Below, one piece after another: positions 10,075 through 21,600 of a DNA stretch of 24,926 nt. Origin of the DNA: Gryganskiella cystojenkinii (Eukaryota > Mortierellomycota > Mortierellomycetes > Mortierellales > Mortierellaceae); contig JAAAIG010000179.1 of assembly GCA_015852425.1 (NCBI GenBank), positions 28,084 to 53,009 on the forward strand. The letters are read 5' to 3'. The position numbers and the translations under genes are program-made. Below the pieces are notes generated by a model. The model was not told where the DNA came from. It worked only from the letters and a program-made list of their open reading frames with translations, and made no database searches. Position 1 is the stretch's first letter, and the number at the start of each line of letters is the position of its first letter.

Positions 10075-11318
10075 TGTTGAGAGAGAATGGAGTGAATTGA
10101 CAAGGAGGGATAGCGGCGTAAACAATGACGAACAACAGGAAACAAGAATAAAAGAAAAGAACGAAAACTTGTGAATGTTCTTGTGCTTGTGAGTCGAATC
10201 CAATGACTGAGAAATGAGTGAATGGGAAAAAGAAAAGAAAAAGAAAAAAAGGATAGGAAATGAAATGAGGAAGAATGAGAAGAGAGAAAGAATGGACGAC
10301 CCTGGGGAACAACAAAAAAAAAAGGAAGTTGTTGTGGGTGCAGGGGTGCAGCGGGGGTTGGATCAGTTATTACAATGCATCGTCCAACCCCTGTTTTTTG
10401 TTGGTCCCTGATTCTTTCTTTTTTTCCAGTGACGACGATTCACCCGCACCCGCACCGTGCACCTGCGACAAAAAAGATTTTTTTTCTCTTTCGAAATTGG
10501 ATCGCCGACAATTCTTTTCTATTGCAAAAAACATAAAAAAACATGCCGCAACCACTCATCGCCCCGATGCAAAACTTTCCAACTCGTTCACTCCCAGTAA
10601 TATTAAGAACGGCAAATGACATCTCCTGACCTATTCCGTGGGCTACAGCCTGCTAGGAAACGGACTGTGTGCCGAGAAAATATGACATCTCACCGCCAGT
10701 CGGAATGCATCTCCAACAGCATCTCATTCGCCCCCGCCCCGCCCATTCCAAACTCCAAACAAATTTCATGTTGTGTCGAAACAAACTCCTGGCTGTTGTC
10801 TCGAGAAAAAGTAAAATGCTCTGAGGTACAGTACTGTATCATAATTCTGATGGAGTCGATGGTTGAGCTCAATGTTATTCTACCGTAAAAATAGCTTTCT
10901 TTCTTTCTTGAAGAACTTTTTCTTCCTTTTTTCGAACAATAGGGGGCAACAGACGATGATCCACCAGATCATTCTTCCCCTTCGAACGCCACAAAGAAAG
11001 AGAGAGACACAAAAAATATCCTTGATCACAACGCCTCGTGCAACTGCAAGGAGAAGGAGAAGGAGGCAAAAATGAACATCAACTTGAAAATGACACCCCC
11101 CACAGGAACATCGCGTGTCAGTCGGATGGTAAATGGACTTGCTTGTTTTATCTCCGTTTCCGACACCACCGAACGGATAAACGTCTCGAAATAAGAAACC
11201 CCGATGGTACTCGAGTAATAAATGCAAAATGCATGAGCAAGCTCTCCTCCTTAAGATCTTGCATCGTAACTATCATTTTTTTATATTACTTTGCTTTTTT
11301 TCTTTCTTCTTTTTCTCA
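10075..11318. other. Intergenic region between two minus-strand genes
   Basis: This 1.2-kb stretch should hold the promoter and 5' UTR of the mucin-like gene (10075 to about 10500; pyrimidine-rich in sense) and the 3' UTR of the three-TM gene (near 11318). The short open frames in it are scattered, without domain-like sequence. I see no RNA gene. Confidence 0.5.
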
Positions 11319-12499
11319 CTATTGCATCTTTCGTATCTTGAATGCAATCCGAGCCCCGACAAGGATCGTTCCGATGCCGAGACCCGAGAGGAGATACATG
11401 GGCACGACCCTCGGATCATTCTTCAACGTAAAGTCCCTCCGGATCAAGAACAAGTGATCGACGATCCCTTGGTGGTCCATGTTCCTAATCTTGACCACAC
11501 TGTAACCCCGCGGGATCTCCTTCATAAACTCCAAGGTTTTTGTCAAACAAGAGGCCGTAAACAAAGCTCCGATGGCAAGGACACAGGCCTGGGCGAGTTT
11601 GGAGGTTGGCCATCGACTGTTATTTACGATCCGAGTTTGACGTCCTGCCACAGCGACCAAGATGCCACCCCAGATCGCGGCCTTGATAGCAGCCCAGAGA
11701 TGATACGAGTTGTAATGCAAAGAGACGGATCGCTGGAGCGCTGCACAGTCGGGGTCGATATGGACGATGATCGCTTCCCAGTCATGGCAGGCCCTTCGGA
11801 GTTCGTACTGGTTCATGCACTGGAGGGCGAGGACGATACTATCACCACTACTACGCGAGTCTGATGGATGTTGTTGGTTACTGGTATTTCGGCTCCTGGA
11901 AGAGGCTGTTACTGAAGAGGCGAGTTGTATCAGCTTTTGCTCTTGCTGAAGCTGTTGTTTTTGTTGTTTTCGTTGGACCTGTTTACAGAGTCGGGCCATG
12001 TCTACGTGAGGCTGAAGGGAGCTCAGGATAAAGACGTACTCTGTTTTTTTTTTGTTTGGATTGTTTGTTTCCATGGTAACGCAAAGTTAAAGTGTGTGTT
12101 GTGTGTGTATATATGTGTATATGTGTAAGTTTGTGTGTGTGCGTGTTTTTTTTTGGTGGCAACGGAGACATGTAAAAACAAAAGAGAAAGGCGGTCGTGT
12201 GGTCAGGAACGCAGAGCCGAGAAGGAGTCTCAAAATTAAGATGAAAAGATAAACGCGATAGTTGATAGGGGTCAGTTACCGTCTGGCTCCATCGCCGGGG
12301 CCAGGGGTGATGCCCAAGTGTGCTGCTGGAGTGTCGATAGTGATGTTTCCGTAATATGATTCATTCTTTCAAGGAATGTGTGCGGAGCAAGAAAGGGAAG
12401 GATGGATGCAGCATGGTCTTGCATGCGCGCAGACATCTTTTCATTAAAAAAGGGGTCACCGAATCTTCCTTCAGTCGCACTTGCTGTGCCTGAAATCAT
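11319..12499 (-). CDS. Unrecognised fungal three-TM protein, probably two exons
   Basis: I do not recognise this family. The large exon ends at 11319. Used alone from the ATG at 12074 (GTTACCATGG) it gives 251 aa. A likely upstream exon, 12499-12280 (73 codons plus one base; MISGTASATEGRFGDPFF... to PLAPAMEPD), ends at a GTAACT donor. It joins in phase to acceptors after 12041 (CAG) or 12002 (GTAG). The second choice gives 300 aa. In 251-aa numbering a Gln/Lys-rich probable coiled coil spans 30-50, a Ser-rich linker 55-80, and hydrophobic segments about 124-144, 158-178 and 223-245. The bases between donor and acceptor are poor in AG, as in an intron with a far branch point. Membrane location is inferred from hydrophobicity; organelle unknown. 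Confidence 0.6.
12091..12146. repeat. TG/TA-rich dinucleotide repeat
   Basis: An imperfect (TG)n/(TA)n tract on the plus strand, so CA/TA-rich in the sense direction of the three-TM gene. It lies just upstream of the ATG at 12074, inside the proposed intron or the 5' UTR. Confidence 0.8.
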
Positions 12500-12924
12500 G
12501 TGACCTATATCGATAAACTGCGGTGGCGGCAAAGAGGAAAAAATAAAAAAAAATCGGTTCTGTTTTTGTGAAAGGGGAGGGAGGCGAAGCGAAGAGTTGA
12601 TCAATTCGTTGTGAACTCTTTTTCTCAATTGATCTTTTTCCTTTTTGCATCATCACTACAAATCTCGATTCGTTTGTGTTTTTTTATTTGAATCTCTTTT
12701 TTGCTTTTAATTACACCCTCTGCTACTTCATTCTTTACCGCCATTGTTCAACCTCTGCCCTTCTCTTCTGCACCCTTTGTTTTTTTGTTATTTTTTTTCT
12801 ATCATAACCCCTAATCAACAACAACCTTTTGATCAAAAAAAAACTGATCTGCAGCTGGAAAGCATCCAACTATCTCCCCCATCGTCAAGTTTTAGCACCA
12901 CAGAAAACACAGTTTAACTCATAA
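12500..12924. promoter_or_regulatory. Shared divergent promoter region of the three-TM gene and LOS1
   Basis: The 425 bp between the proposed first ATG of the three-TM gene (-) and the LOS1 ATG (+) must serve both directions. The plus strand is pyrimidine-rich from about 12640 to 12800, as usual upstream of fungal starts. No clear TATA box or named operator is visible. On the minus strand a good acceptor (CCACCGCAG near 12521) precedes the proposed ATG, so a further 5' UTR exon is possible. Confidence 0.45.
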
Positions 12925-15900
12925 ATGGACCATATCGAAGAGGCTGTTGCTTGCGCACTCAGCCCCAATGCGGATCCTGCTCTTAAGCAGCAGGTGCGTG
13001 TCCATTCTCAATCGCCCATTTTTTTATCATGATCGGCTTTGCCCATATTTTGTTTTTTTTCACGCAGTTTCAAGGAGGATCTGTGGCACTCAGGGATGGG
13101 CTACTTTGGGACTGGAGACTGGAGACTGCTTAGATGCCTCACGAGTTGACGTGGTCCCCAGTATTCGAGTTACCAGCACCAGACAGGATCAAGGGTCAGC
13201 TTCAGGACGAGCAGATCCAAGGACTTGGTTTAGGATCAGTATCAGCAGTCGTGTTAAAGCTAGAAAGCTTGGAGAGATTATCTTCTCACCCCCTGATGGG
13301 ACGCGAACCGCCAAGATCTTGACATGGAAACGATGCAGAGGAACCTCCCTGTACGACCAGGCCACAACTGGGAAGAGCGATGAATGTTCCTGTAGACATG
13401 CACCAGGATCCAGTGAAGGTCATGTGGAGAGAGAGAGACCAAGTAAACGTTCCCAGAGACATGGAGCATGGAAGCCCGGCGAACACGATGGCGTTTCTTT
13501 GAGCACAGAGCATACGCAACACCCTTTCAGTGGCAACTTTGCGCCTCTCTTTTTTCCATCGCCACCATTTTTTTCATAGAATGAGTCAGTGGATCGTGCC
13601 TAACCTGTTTGTGCAATGCTCCAACTCTGACTCACTAGGCTATGCAGTACTGCGAACAAGTCAAAGCTTCGCAGGATGGATGGCAGTCTTGTTTGACCCT
13701 TTACATCCGGGAACCCAAAAGGTAATTGTCACCATTCCCTTCCATCCTCGCGTACAGAGAAAAAGCGTCATTTTCATGGCGGTGGGTGCTCACCTGGAAG
13801 TGGGAGTGAGGTGGCAAACACTCTTTCTTTTTGTTTTTGCTCTCCTGTGCCAATCATTTCGTTTGCTTGTTTATCTCTTTTCCTTGGAAGGAAATTCTGC
13901 CCTCCGAGAAGATTCGGTGGTCGTGTGGTGTGGTGTGGCTGTTGACTGCTGGATAAAGCGGCTTCTGTTACTTGCATCGCTCTTCCTGTTTCATTGTGTC
14001 ACATCGCAAGATAAAAGGGACAACGACAACAGGTTGCATCCATGCATATTCCAAAAACCTTCACACTAACTCGCTTGATATTTCTATTCCATTTTTCTCG
14101 GGGAATAATAGCACTCCAGAAACCCGCATGTTTTGTCTTCAGGTCGTCGAGGAGGTTCTTATGACCAGGTACAGGAACCACGCCCCTTTTTTCAGTCGAA
14201 AGGATGAGTCAGGATTGCGGATTGAATCATGGATGACTTAATCTAAATTTCTATTTTTTAAACAGATCCAACACTCTTGATGAATCGAGACTAAACTACT
14301 TCCGACAGACATTCATGGATTATATCCAAAGGGAGTTTGTGAACGGTGCCGTCGATAACACTCTCAGCAGTGAACCTTCATGTGAGTAGCGAATAAGTTT
14401 CAGGAACAACCACATTTCCATAACGCCAGAACCGGTAACAAGCGACACTGACAGATGGAGAGTTTTTTTTTTTTTTTTTTTTTTGGATTTCAACAACCTT
14501 AATAGATCTCAAGAACAAGTTTGCACATGCTGTCGCTTTACTCTTCCGCCAGACATACCTCAAATCATGGACAACATTCTTCTCGGAAATGTTGGCTCTC
14601 ATTGCCCCTTTACCCCAGTCCTCTGGAAAATCGAACATGAAAATGGTCGATCTTTTCCTCAGGATCTTGATGTCCATCGATGAGGAGGTCGTGAACACCC
14701 TCACATCCCGTACTAGCTCCAAGGAGGAAAACACTCTCAACATCAATATTGTAAGTCAACAAAAATCAGCCGGTATGTCGACCAGAACACTCATATCAAA
14801 TTTGGAATACGACTGACTCCTGTACCTTATCGACTATTTCACCGTTTCTAGAAAGATCGAATGAGAGAACAGGATGTGCCTCGTCTCGCCAATGTCTGGT
14901 ACGAACTTTTGGCAGAGTACAAGGAGCGCAGTCTGGATTTTGCAGAGATGTTGCTCCGTATCGTAGGAGTCTATGTCGGTAAGTTTTCTTTTGAAGACAC
15001 ATGATATTGATCAAGACATTAGCTATAAAGATCCTCAGGAGCTAAGTTGGACTCTACGCTATTACTTTTTCTTAGTCTGGATTGATATCTCTCTCATCGT
15101 CAACGAGCGGTTTGTGTCAGTTATCTACAGCTTCTTGCTGTCGACCTCTATCCGCAACGCCGCAGCAGACTGCTTGACTGACATTGTCAAAAAGGGAATG
15201 AAGCCTCTCGACAAGCTGCAGCTCATCAGCATCCTGGGCATCGTCGACGTGCTTCAACAGTTGGATCTTTCCGTAAGCTCAACCTTACATTGTAAAATCA
15301 GGTATTTCATGGTCGGAAGAAAGGGGAAAGCCTTTAATTAACACCTATTCGTTTTGTGTATTTCGTAACATTTTCTAGTCAGATTCAGATTTCCGCGAGA
15401 GGGTTGCCAGGCTGGTTAACAACCTGGGTCTTCAGCTTTGTCAGATCTGGCAGGACACTAACCCTCAGGCCAACTCTAACTATCCACCAACTGCCAACTC
15501 TGCGGCCTACACTCATATTTCACACCTTGTGCCTATTCTACTCCGGTTCTTGAGCGACGAGGACGATAATGTGTCCGAGGCTGTCTTTGGTTTCTTGCGC
15601 GAGATCCTCAACATGTTCAAGACGATCAAGAAGGCGACTGGAAGCCTCCCTCAGGAACAAAAGGTGCTCTTGCGCCAGATTCTGGAGTCGATTGTCATCA
15701 AAATGAAGTATGGCGAGGATATGGAGTGGGTGTGCGTCGCCATTGCAGGAGGACAAGAATCTGTTGGAACGATCGGCGAGGATTCCATTGGAGATGAGGA
15801 TATGCTCGAGTTTTTGGAGCTGCGTCGGGAACTCAAGCGCTTTTACGATCAGATTGCTACTCTTTCTGCCAGCTTGACGACAAACTTTTTGCATTCTGCT

Positions 15901-18078
15901 GTGACGACGACTCTGACGACCTACGTTACAGAAAAAGCGTCCGGATCGACACTTACTTCGGATTGGAGAGACTTGGAATTGGCCTTGTACCTACTCTATC
16001 TTTATGGTGAGGCCATTAAGGGTGTTCCTCAGTTCGCAGTTGTTCCTCCCAGCGTCGGTGCCAATGGCGGAAAGATTGTGCATCCCGTCGCTCAGCCTGG
16101 AGCTCCTCTCACGCCCTTGGGCGAGTGCCTCTTTGAGATGGTCAAGAGTGGCGTTTCAAGTTATCCTCACCCATCGGTTTCGGCTACGTTTTTCGAAATT
16201 GCCTGTCGCTACAACAACTTTTTCGATGTTCGTCCTGACTGTATTCCTGATGTCTTGGAGGCCTTTGTGGACGCGCGTGGATTGCATCACCCCATCATCT
16301 CGAACCGGACAAGAGCCTGGTATTTGTTCTGGCGTTTCACAAAGGATCTCAAGTTCAAATTGACCCCTTATGTCGAGACAGTTTTGAACAGTGTTCAGGA
16401 TGTTCTGACCGTGGAGGCGCCTTTGCCGGCGGTTTTGAACGCGGACTTTGATCTGTCGACGTTCAAAGACTCGGCCTTTGAAACCAAGACGTACCTCTTT
16501 GAGGCCGTAGGACTTTTGATCTCGCAAGAATCTATACCCGCTCAAAAACAGTTTGAGTACCTTACCGTGGTCGTGAACCCGTTCCTGACCGAGATTCAAA
16601 AGAACTTGGAGGCCTGTCGATCGATTCAGCGGAGCTCCAATGGCAAGATTGGAGAGGGCAATTCTGCAGTTGCCGCTGGATCTCCTCGTTATCGGGATTG
16701 TGAACTTGTCTGGGCACTTCATCACCAGTTGATGGCATTGGGCAGTGTCGCCAAGGGATTCCCAGATGTTATGAACGTCAAGAAGGGTTCCGCTCAGGCA
16801 GCCGTTAACGGAGGCTCGCCCATCGTCCCCGGAGGGTCCGGGCCTTGTGGACAGATCTTTAAGCAAGTTGCCGAGATTGCTTTGGTGGCGCTCGAGTCTT
16901 TGTCTCGCTTTGAGGTTATTCGTGCAGCTTCCCGGTTTACGTTCGGACGATTGATCAACTGTCTAGGCCAGGATGTCCAGCCTTACTTGCCCACATTGAT
17001 TACTGGACTTTTGCAGGAGTGCGCAATCGCCGAGTTGGTCGAGTTCTTGCCCTTTATGGGACAAGTCGCTCACAAGTTCAAGACGACGATCATGTCAATT
17101 TTGGATGGACTGCTGTTCCCTCTGGTCCAGAAGGTGTTCTTCTTCTTGAACCAGGTCCCTAACGGCACGGACGAGGCGATGGCGTTGGTTGAACTTCGCA
17201 AGAGTTACTTGGCATTCCTGATGGGCTTGTTCTCGTCAGAGCTGGAGAATGTGTTGATCACAGAAAGTAAGTGGTGGCGATGCTAAAAAAGAAAAATTCC
17301 TGTTAAAAAAGCTTAATTCGAAGTGAGCTCCATGTACTAACCTCACCCTCGTGGTTTTTTGCCTTCTTTTTGTGTCACATAGCCAACAGCCCACATCTGG
17401 ACTTGATCCTTCAAAGCGTCCTTCATTATGCCCAGGACATCTCGGATATCCCTGTCAGCAGGATGGCCTTTGGAATCTTGCTTAAGGCAGTTAACTCTTG
17501 GGGAGGTCAAGGAGAATCTTCAGCAGGCGCTCACCCTGCCTCAACATCAGCAGCGACCATTGCTAACGGTCCCGGCACTGGTGTTACCAAGAAGACAATC
17601 GCGGCCAGGATGAACGGTAGTAATGGAGCCACAGGACCTAATGGCGAAAAGCTCGAGGCTCCTGGATTCTATCAGTTCATGTACGAGCATATCTTGAGGA
17701 TCACGTTCGAAGTCCCCATGAAGAGCAACTTCAATCTCGCTGATGGACAGTCGACCTTGGTCCTTGGTGAAATTGCAAGTCTTCAAAAGTCTATGGCGGT
17801 GAAGCAAGGCGATGCTTTTTTGACGTATTTGAGTCAAGTATACTTGCCCTCAATTAACTGCCCTGCCGAGTTGGCTCAAGAGTACGCACAAGCATTGCAG
17901 CAATTGGAAGCAAAGCAGTTCAAGAAATATTTCCAAGTAAGAGCAAATACTTCCCAGGTTCCAGTTTCTTTTTACCATCGATGTCTTGGAATGATAAAAA
18001 AAACTCCATGTGCTGACATTTATATTTCTGTCCGCCTCTTCTCATATCTAGGCATTTATTCAACGCTCAAGATCATGA
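12925..18078 (+). CDS. LOS1: Exportin-T (Los1/XPOT), tRNA nuclear export receptor
   Basis: A karyopherin-beta that binds RanGTP and mature tRNA and carries tRNA through the nuclear pore. Ten exons by eye: 12925-12993, 13639-13721, 14112-14168, 14266-14381, 14506-14750, 14852-14978, 15076-15272, 15379-17266, 17383-17936 and 18052-18078. All join in phase, giving 1120 aa; human XPOT is about 960 and yeast Los1 about 1100. The start LSPNADPALKQQAMQYCEQV parallels human LNPNADSDFRQRALAYFEQL. FCLQVVEEVL, DLFLRILMSIDEEVV, VWIDISLIVNERFV and LLRFLSDEDDNVSEAVFGF match exportin-T signatures in order. The rest is HEAT-like helical sequence with a Gly/Ala/Ser-rich linker at about residues 975-1015. Intron 1 (645 bp) and intron 2 (390 bp) are long; the others are about 95-125 bp. 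The last exon encodes only eight residues (AFIQRSRS). The minus-strand open frame of 236 codons at 16156-16866 is a shadow. Confidence 0.95.
13134..13502 (+). pseudogene. Decayed coding-like segment inside LOS1 intron 1, unknown family
   Basis: Within the 645-bp first intron of LOS1 one plus frame reads ATG plus 61 more codons (MPHELTWSPVFELPAPDRIK... ending REPPRS), then TGA (13320-13322). In the same frame it then runs 59 codons (including NVPVDMHQDPVKVMWRERDQ and NVPRDMEHGSPANTMAFL) to TGA at 13500-13502. Composition and amphipathic pattern look protein-like on both sides of the stop. A different plus frame (12947-13579) is open throughout but Arg/Ser-rich and less natural. I cannot name a family. 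The simplest view is a remnant of an inserted gene or transposon; a chance frame remains possible. Confidence 0.35.
14463..14484. repeat. Poly(T) tract, 22 bases
   Basis: Uninterrupted run of 22 T in LOS1 intron 4, about 20 bp before the acceptor ATAG at 14502-14505. It is likely the polypyrimidine tract. Confidence 0.9.
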
Positions 18079-18609
18079 TGCCCCTTCGTAAACAACTCTT
18101 ATATAAACACCTAAAAAACATGACCTACAATTCAGACCTAAACACGCCGACAAAAAAAAAGTTCACTTGTCCTTCAACAATCTCCTCCCTCTCATCCTTC
18201 CCTCTCCCCCTCCCCTTCCAGGTAGTCTTAAAAACCAACCGACACATACACAAAAAGTATCAATAACAACATTCATTTTCATGACATACAATATCGTTTT
18301 CTTCCTTGTACATTGATCCACGACTCACTGGAGCGTCAGTAATAGTAAATTTTCATCCGCAAGGCGAACAAAAATGTGATTGTTTTTTATTAACAGATTA
18401 TCGAAAGATGAGAGAGATGGATGAAAGGGTATTTAGATGACCACTTGCAAAAATGAAGAAAATTGGTGGGAGTTATCTGGTCCTGTCTTTGTCGCTTCCA
18501 TAGTAAACCCTCATCTACAGTAATTGAGGAGCCCCTGTGGTTGGAAGGGGTTTGTTGAGATCGAAGACCAAGCGAACACATATTGTTTTCTTTTCCTTTT
18601 CTTTTCTTT
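18079..18609. other. Convergent 3' intergenic region of LOS1 and the G-alpha gene
   Basis: These 531 bp lie between the two convergent stop codons. There is a C/T-rich tract at about 18170-18225. A minus-strand AATAAA, read as TTTATT at 18385-18390, can serve the G-alpha transcript. No gene or RNA is seen. Confidence 0.55.
18385..18390 (-). terminator. Poly(A) signal AATAAA (minus strand) for the G-alpha gene
   Basis: TTTATT on the plus strand is AATAAA in the sense direction, 220 bases past the G-alpha stop codon. It is the only canonical hexamer I noticed in this interval. Confidence 0.4.
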
Positions 18610-21600
18610 TTACAAGAGTCCAGAACTGCGAAGGTTCAAACGCTGGACGATCGAGTTCACGGCCAGGACAATCACCTTCATCTGTCTGGTATCCTATGTG
18701 ACAAAAAGCGTGGCAACGAAGGGAAAAGGGATGATGGAGTGTTAGTTGCTTTTTTCGAAATAGATAAAGTCATCGGGGTGGACGTCGTTCAGTGCTGCCA
18801 GGTAGAGGGTTTTAAGGCTGGGCTGTAGGAGCATATTTTCATGGTGGGACAAACCACGTGTGGAACCAGTGAGCAAGAGAGAAGGTCGTTCCCCTTCCCT
18901 CTCTCCTCTCCGTTCATCTTTTTGTGTCACCACATGTCCAAATTCTCCACTCTGTTGATTGACGAAAAAAAAAATAAAAAAAATGCACTTACGGTAGCAT
19001 GCGTGAAGTGGACATAGACCTGTTTTGAGGTATCCTTGCATTGACTCAAAAACTCTTCATGGATGAAATCCGAGGCGGAAGCGTAATCGTTCTCGCCCTT
19101 GTAACTAGGGAAATGATCTCTCAACAAGGAACCCGATTCGAGTTTACGTTGAAAGATATCAATCTTGTTCAGGAACAAGATGAACGAGGTGACTTCAAAG
19201 AGCTTATGGTTCGCGATCGAGTTGAAAAGGGACAGACACTCTGATAGCCGGTTCTGACGTTCGTCGTCCTCACAGGGTTGATCGTACGCGGACAGGGCGC
19301 AGACAAAGATGATTGCGTTCACGTCATCAAAGTAAGGGCTATAAAAATAAAGATAAAAAAAAAGGCGATGAGAACAGGAAAAGTTGAAGATAGTGGGGTA
19401 AAAGATGTGTGAACGTCGATAGTTTCTTCCATGATCCTTGTCCACAGAGAAGTAGGACAGGAGGAACTGTTTTCGATCCCAATAACCGATCTGTAGCTTT
19501 TGATGAAGTTGACCGGAGGATGGCGTCGAGTCTGTCCTTCGATTTGTTCGTCCCCAAAGTTCATTTTTTCGCCTTATGGGACTGAATAAGCTGGAGTTGA
19601 GGTTGTTGAGATTCCCCAGTTGATTTTTTAAAGTTTTGAATGACTCTTGTCCTGTTTGCCATGTGGCAAGTGTGTTTGTTTGTTGATACTTCCCACCCCA
19701 TGCCGTCATCGACCTCTATGGTTCTCCTTTGTTCTGTTCCTGTCAGCCCACTCCGCCTTATGCCATGCAGCTGATCCAAGCATGCATGCATACGTTTGTT
19801 GAGCTTGCGGAGGAGAAAAAAGAAATGTCGATTTGCCCTTCCATCGTTCTCTCCCTCTCTTTTTTTTTCAAGCCCAGTTTGTTTGTTTGTTTGTCCAGAT
19901 TGCCACGCGAGAATGTGATCTGGCTCATTTGTTTGTTTGCTTCTTCTTTTTTCTTTTTTTTTTGCTCTTCTAAACCATTCATTCTCTTGCATAAAACAAA
20001 AATTAACCTAAAAAAAAAAAAAAAAAAAAAAAGAATAGACTTACGCCCAATATTTTCGTAGTGACTTTTGACCGCCCACATCGAAAATCCTAACATACAA
20101 AAGAGCAAATAATAAAAGAAAACGAGCGTTAGATAGTCCGCCAAAATAAAGACGATGCCGATGTATGCTGTCGATGTTGATCTCTACATTTGTATCCTGA
20201 GAAACAAAAAATTGAAAGAGGAGGGCTTTACCTGTAGTTGACTCCGTCGATATTGAACAAATGTTCAGAAACCGCCAATGTCCGAACGCGTGCCTGCAAG
20301 ATATCGTCGTCGGTGGGGATGTAGTTGGGATCCGCTATCCGATCGATCGAGTCCAAAAAGCTAGTGAAAAACGTAATAGTAAGCGTCCGTTAGAAGGAAT
20401 AAAAAAAAGGTCCTGATTCTCTTTTCCGGCTAGCTCCATAAATAATAAAAGCTGTAAAAAATATAGTCGCAAAGAGGGGAGAGAGGAGTGGGATGCGAAA
20501 AAAAATGACCCATACGCCGTTCAAAAAGAGAGTTGGAGGAGAAAGATGTTGTGAGAGCACTTACTATTTTGCAGAGTCCTGGAGGCAGAGGCTCCCACCG
20601 GTTTGAAAAGTCTCCTTGATCCCAGCATCATCCCAAAGGGCTTTGATCGCTGGGACCATCTCCAGGAACATGTCCGTCTCGGCTTTTGCGTCGGTGATCT
20701 TGCGTGGGATTGCTGGGTTTGTGAATCCGATCGATGTGATCGAGTATCGTTTCAGAGTCGTTTCCAGTCGCATCACGGTCTCGAGATGAGCAATGTTCTC
20801 GGCATGTTCCAACGGGATATTGGATCGTTGCAATCCATACGACAATGCCTGGATCGCCTTCATCGCATTCAGATGAACGACTCGACGGTACGTCTGACGT
20901 TCAGCATCCAACCCTTTGCGCCCATAGAGTAATTTGAGTTGTTTCAACACTGTCGTCTTGCCCGTTTCCGATGGTCCTAAAAATCGACAAGGAGTTTTCA
21001 CCAGTGTGAGTAAAATTTTCAAAGGTTGTGCTCACTTTTTTTTCCCTTTCTCTCCCAGTCTTTTCTGTGTTTTTCTACATAGAACAAATCGAAGATCCTC
21101 ATCAAGAATTGGGAGGAAAATACACCATTCCAATTCTATTATATATTTTTGCCTTCGGCCCTCAATGGGGTTCAAGGTTTGATCGCGCTTTTTAGTTTTT
21201 TTTCATCCTCGCCCACTCCTCCCAGATTCTTTTCTTTTTCTCCTTGGAATCACTCTGGATCGGCTTTTTGATCTTCAGTTGTAATGACGAAATGCGGGAT
21301 GAAACATAAATAAATGGTGCGAACAATATCGGGAAATCGGGAACAAGAATAACAAATCCCTCATGACTCGTTGGATGCTAACCCCGTTAAAGATTTGGGG
21401 AAACTGTATCTGAACAAGAAAAAAAATAAGAGTGAAAGATGAGAGCATCAAACAAAAAAAAAATCTCTGATTTGCCCACCCACGGTGGGTACAGAACAAG
21501 AGTGGAAGGACAGAACGAAAAAAAAAAAAAAGTTTTATTTACCCCACCAGGGGGGGTAAAAAAAAAGGGTGGAGAGAAAAAAGAAAAAAAAAAAAAAAAA

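Noticed and set aside
12947..13579. 210-codon plus-strand open frame overlapping LOS1 exon 1
   Set aside because: It overlaps the true LOS1 exon in another frame and runs through the intron. It is Arg/Ser-rich with no domain; the neighbouring frame reads more like protein.
16156..16866. 236-codon minus-strand open frame
   Set aside because: It lies entirely within the large LOS1 exon, whose plus frame matches exportin-T; it is a codon-bias shadow.
19758..20144. Minus-strand open frames spanning the 23-base poly(A)
   Set aside because: They are homopolymer-driven and overlap the DVGGQ exon of G-alpha in the wrong frame.
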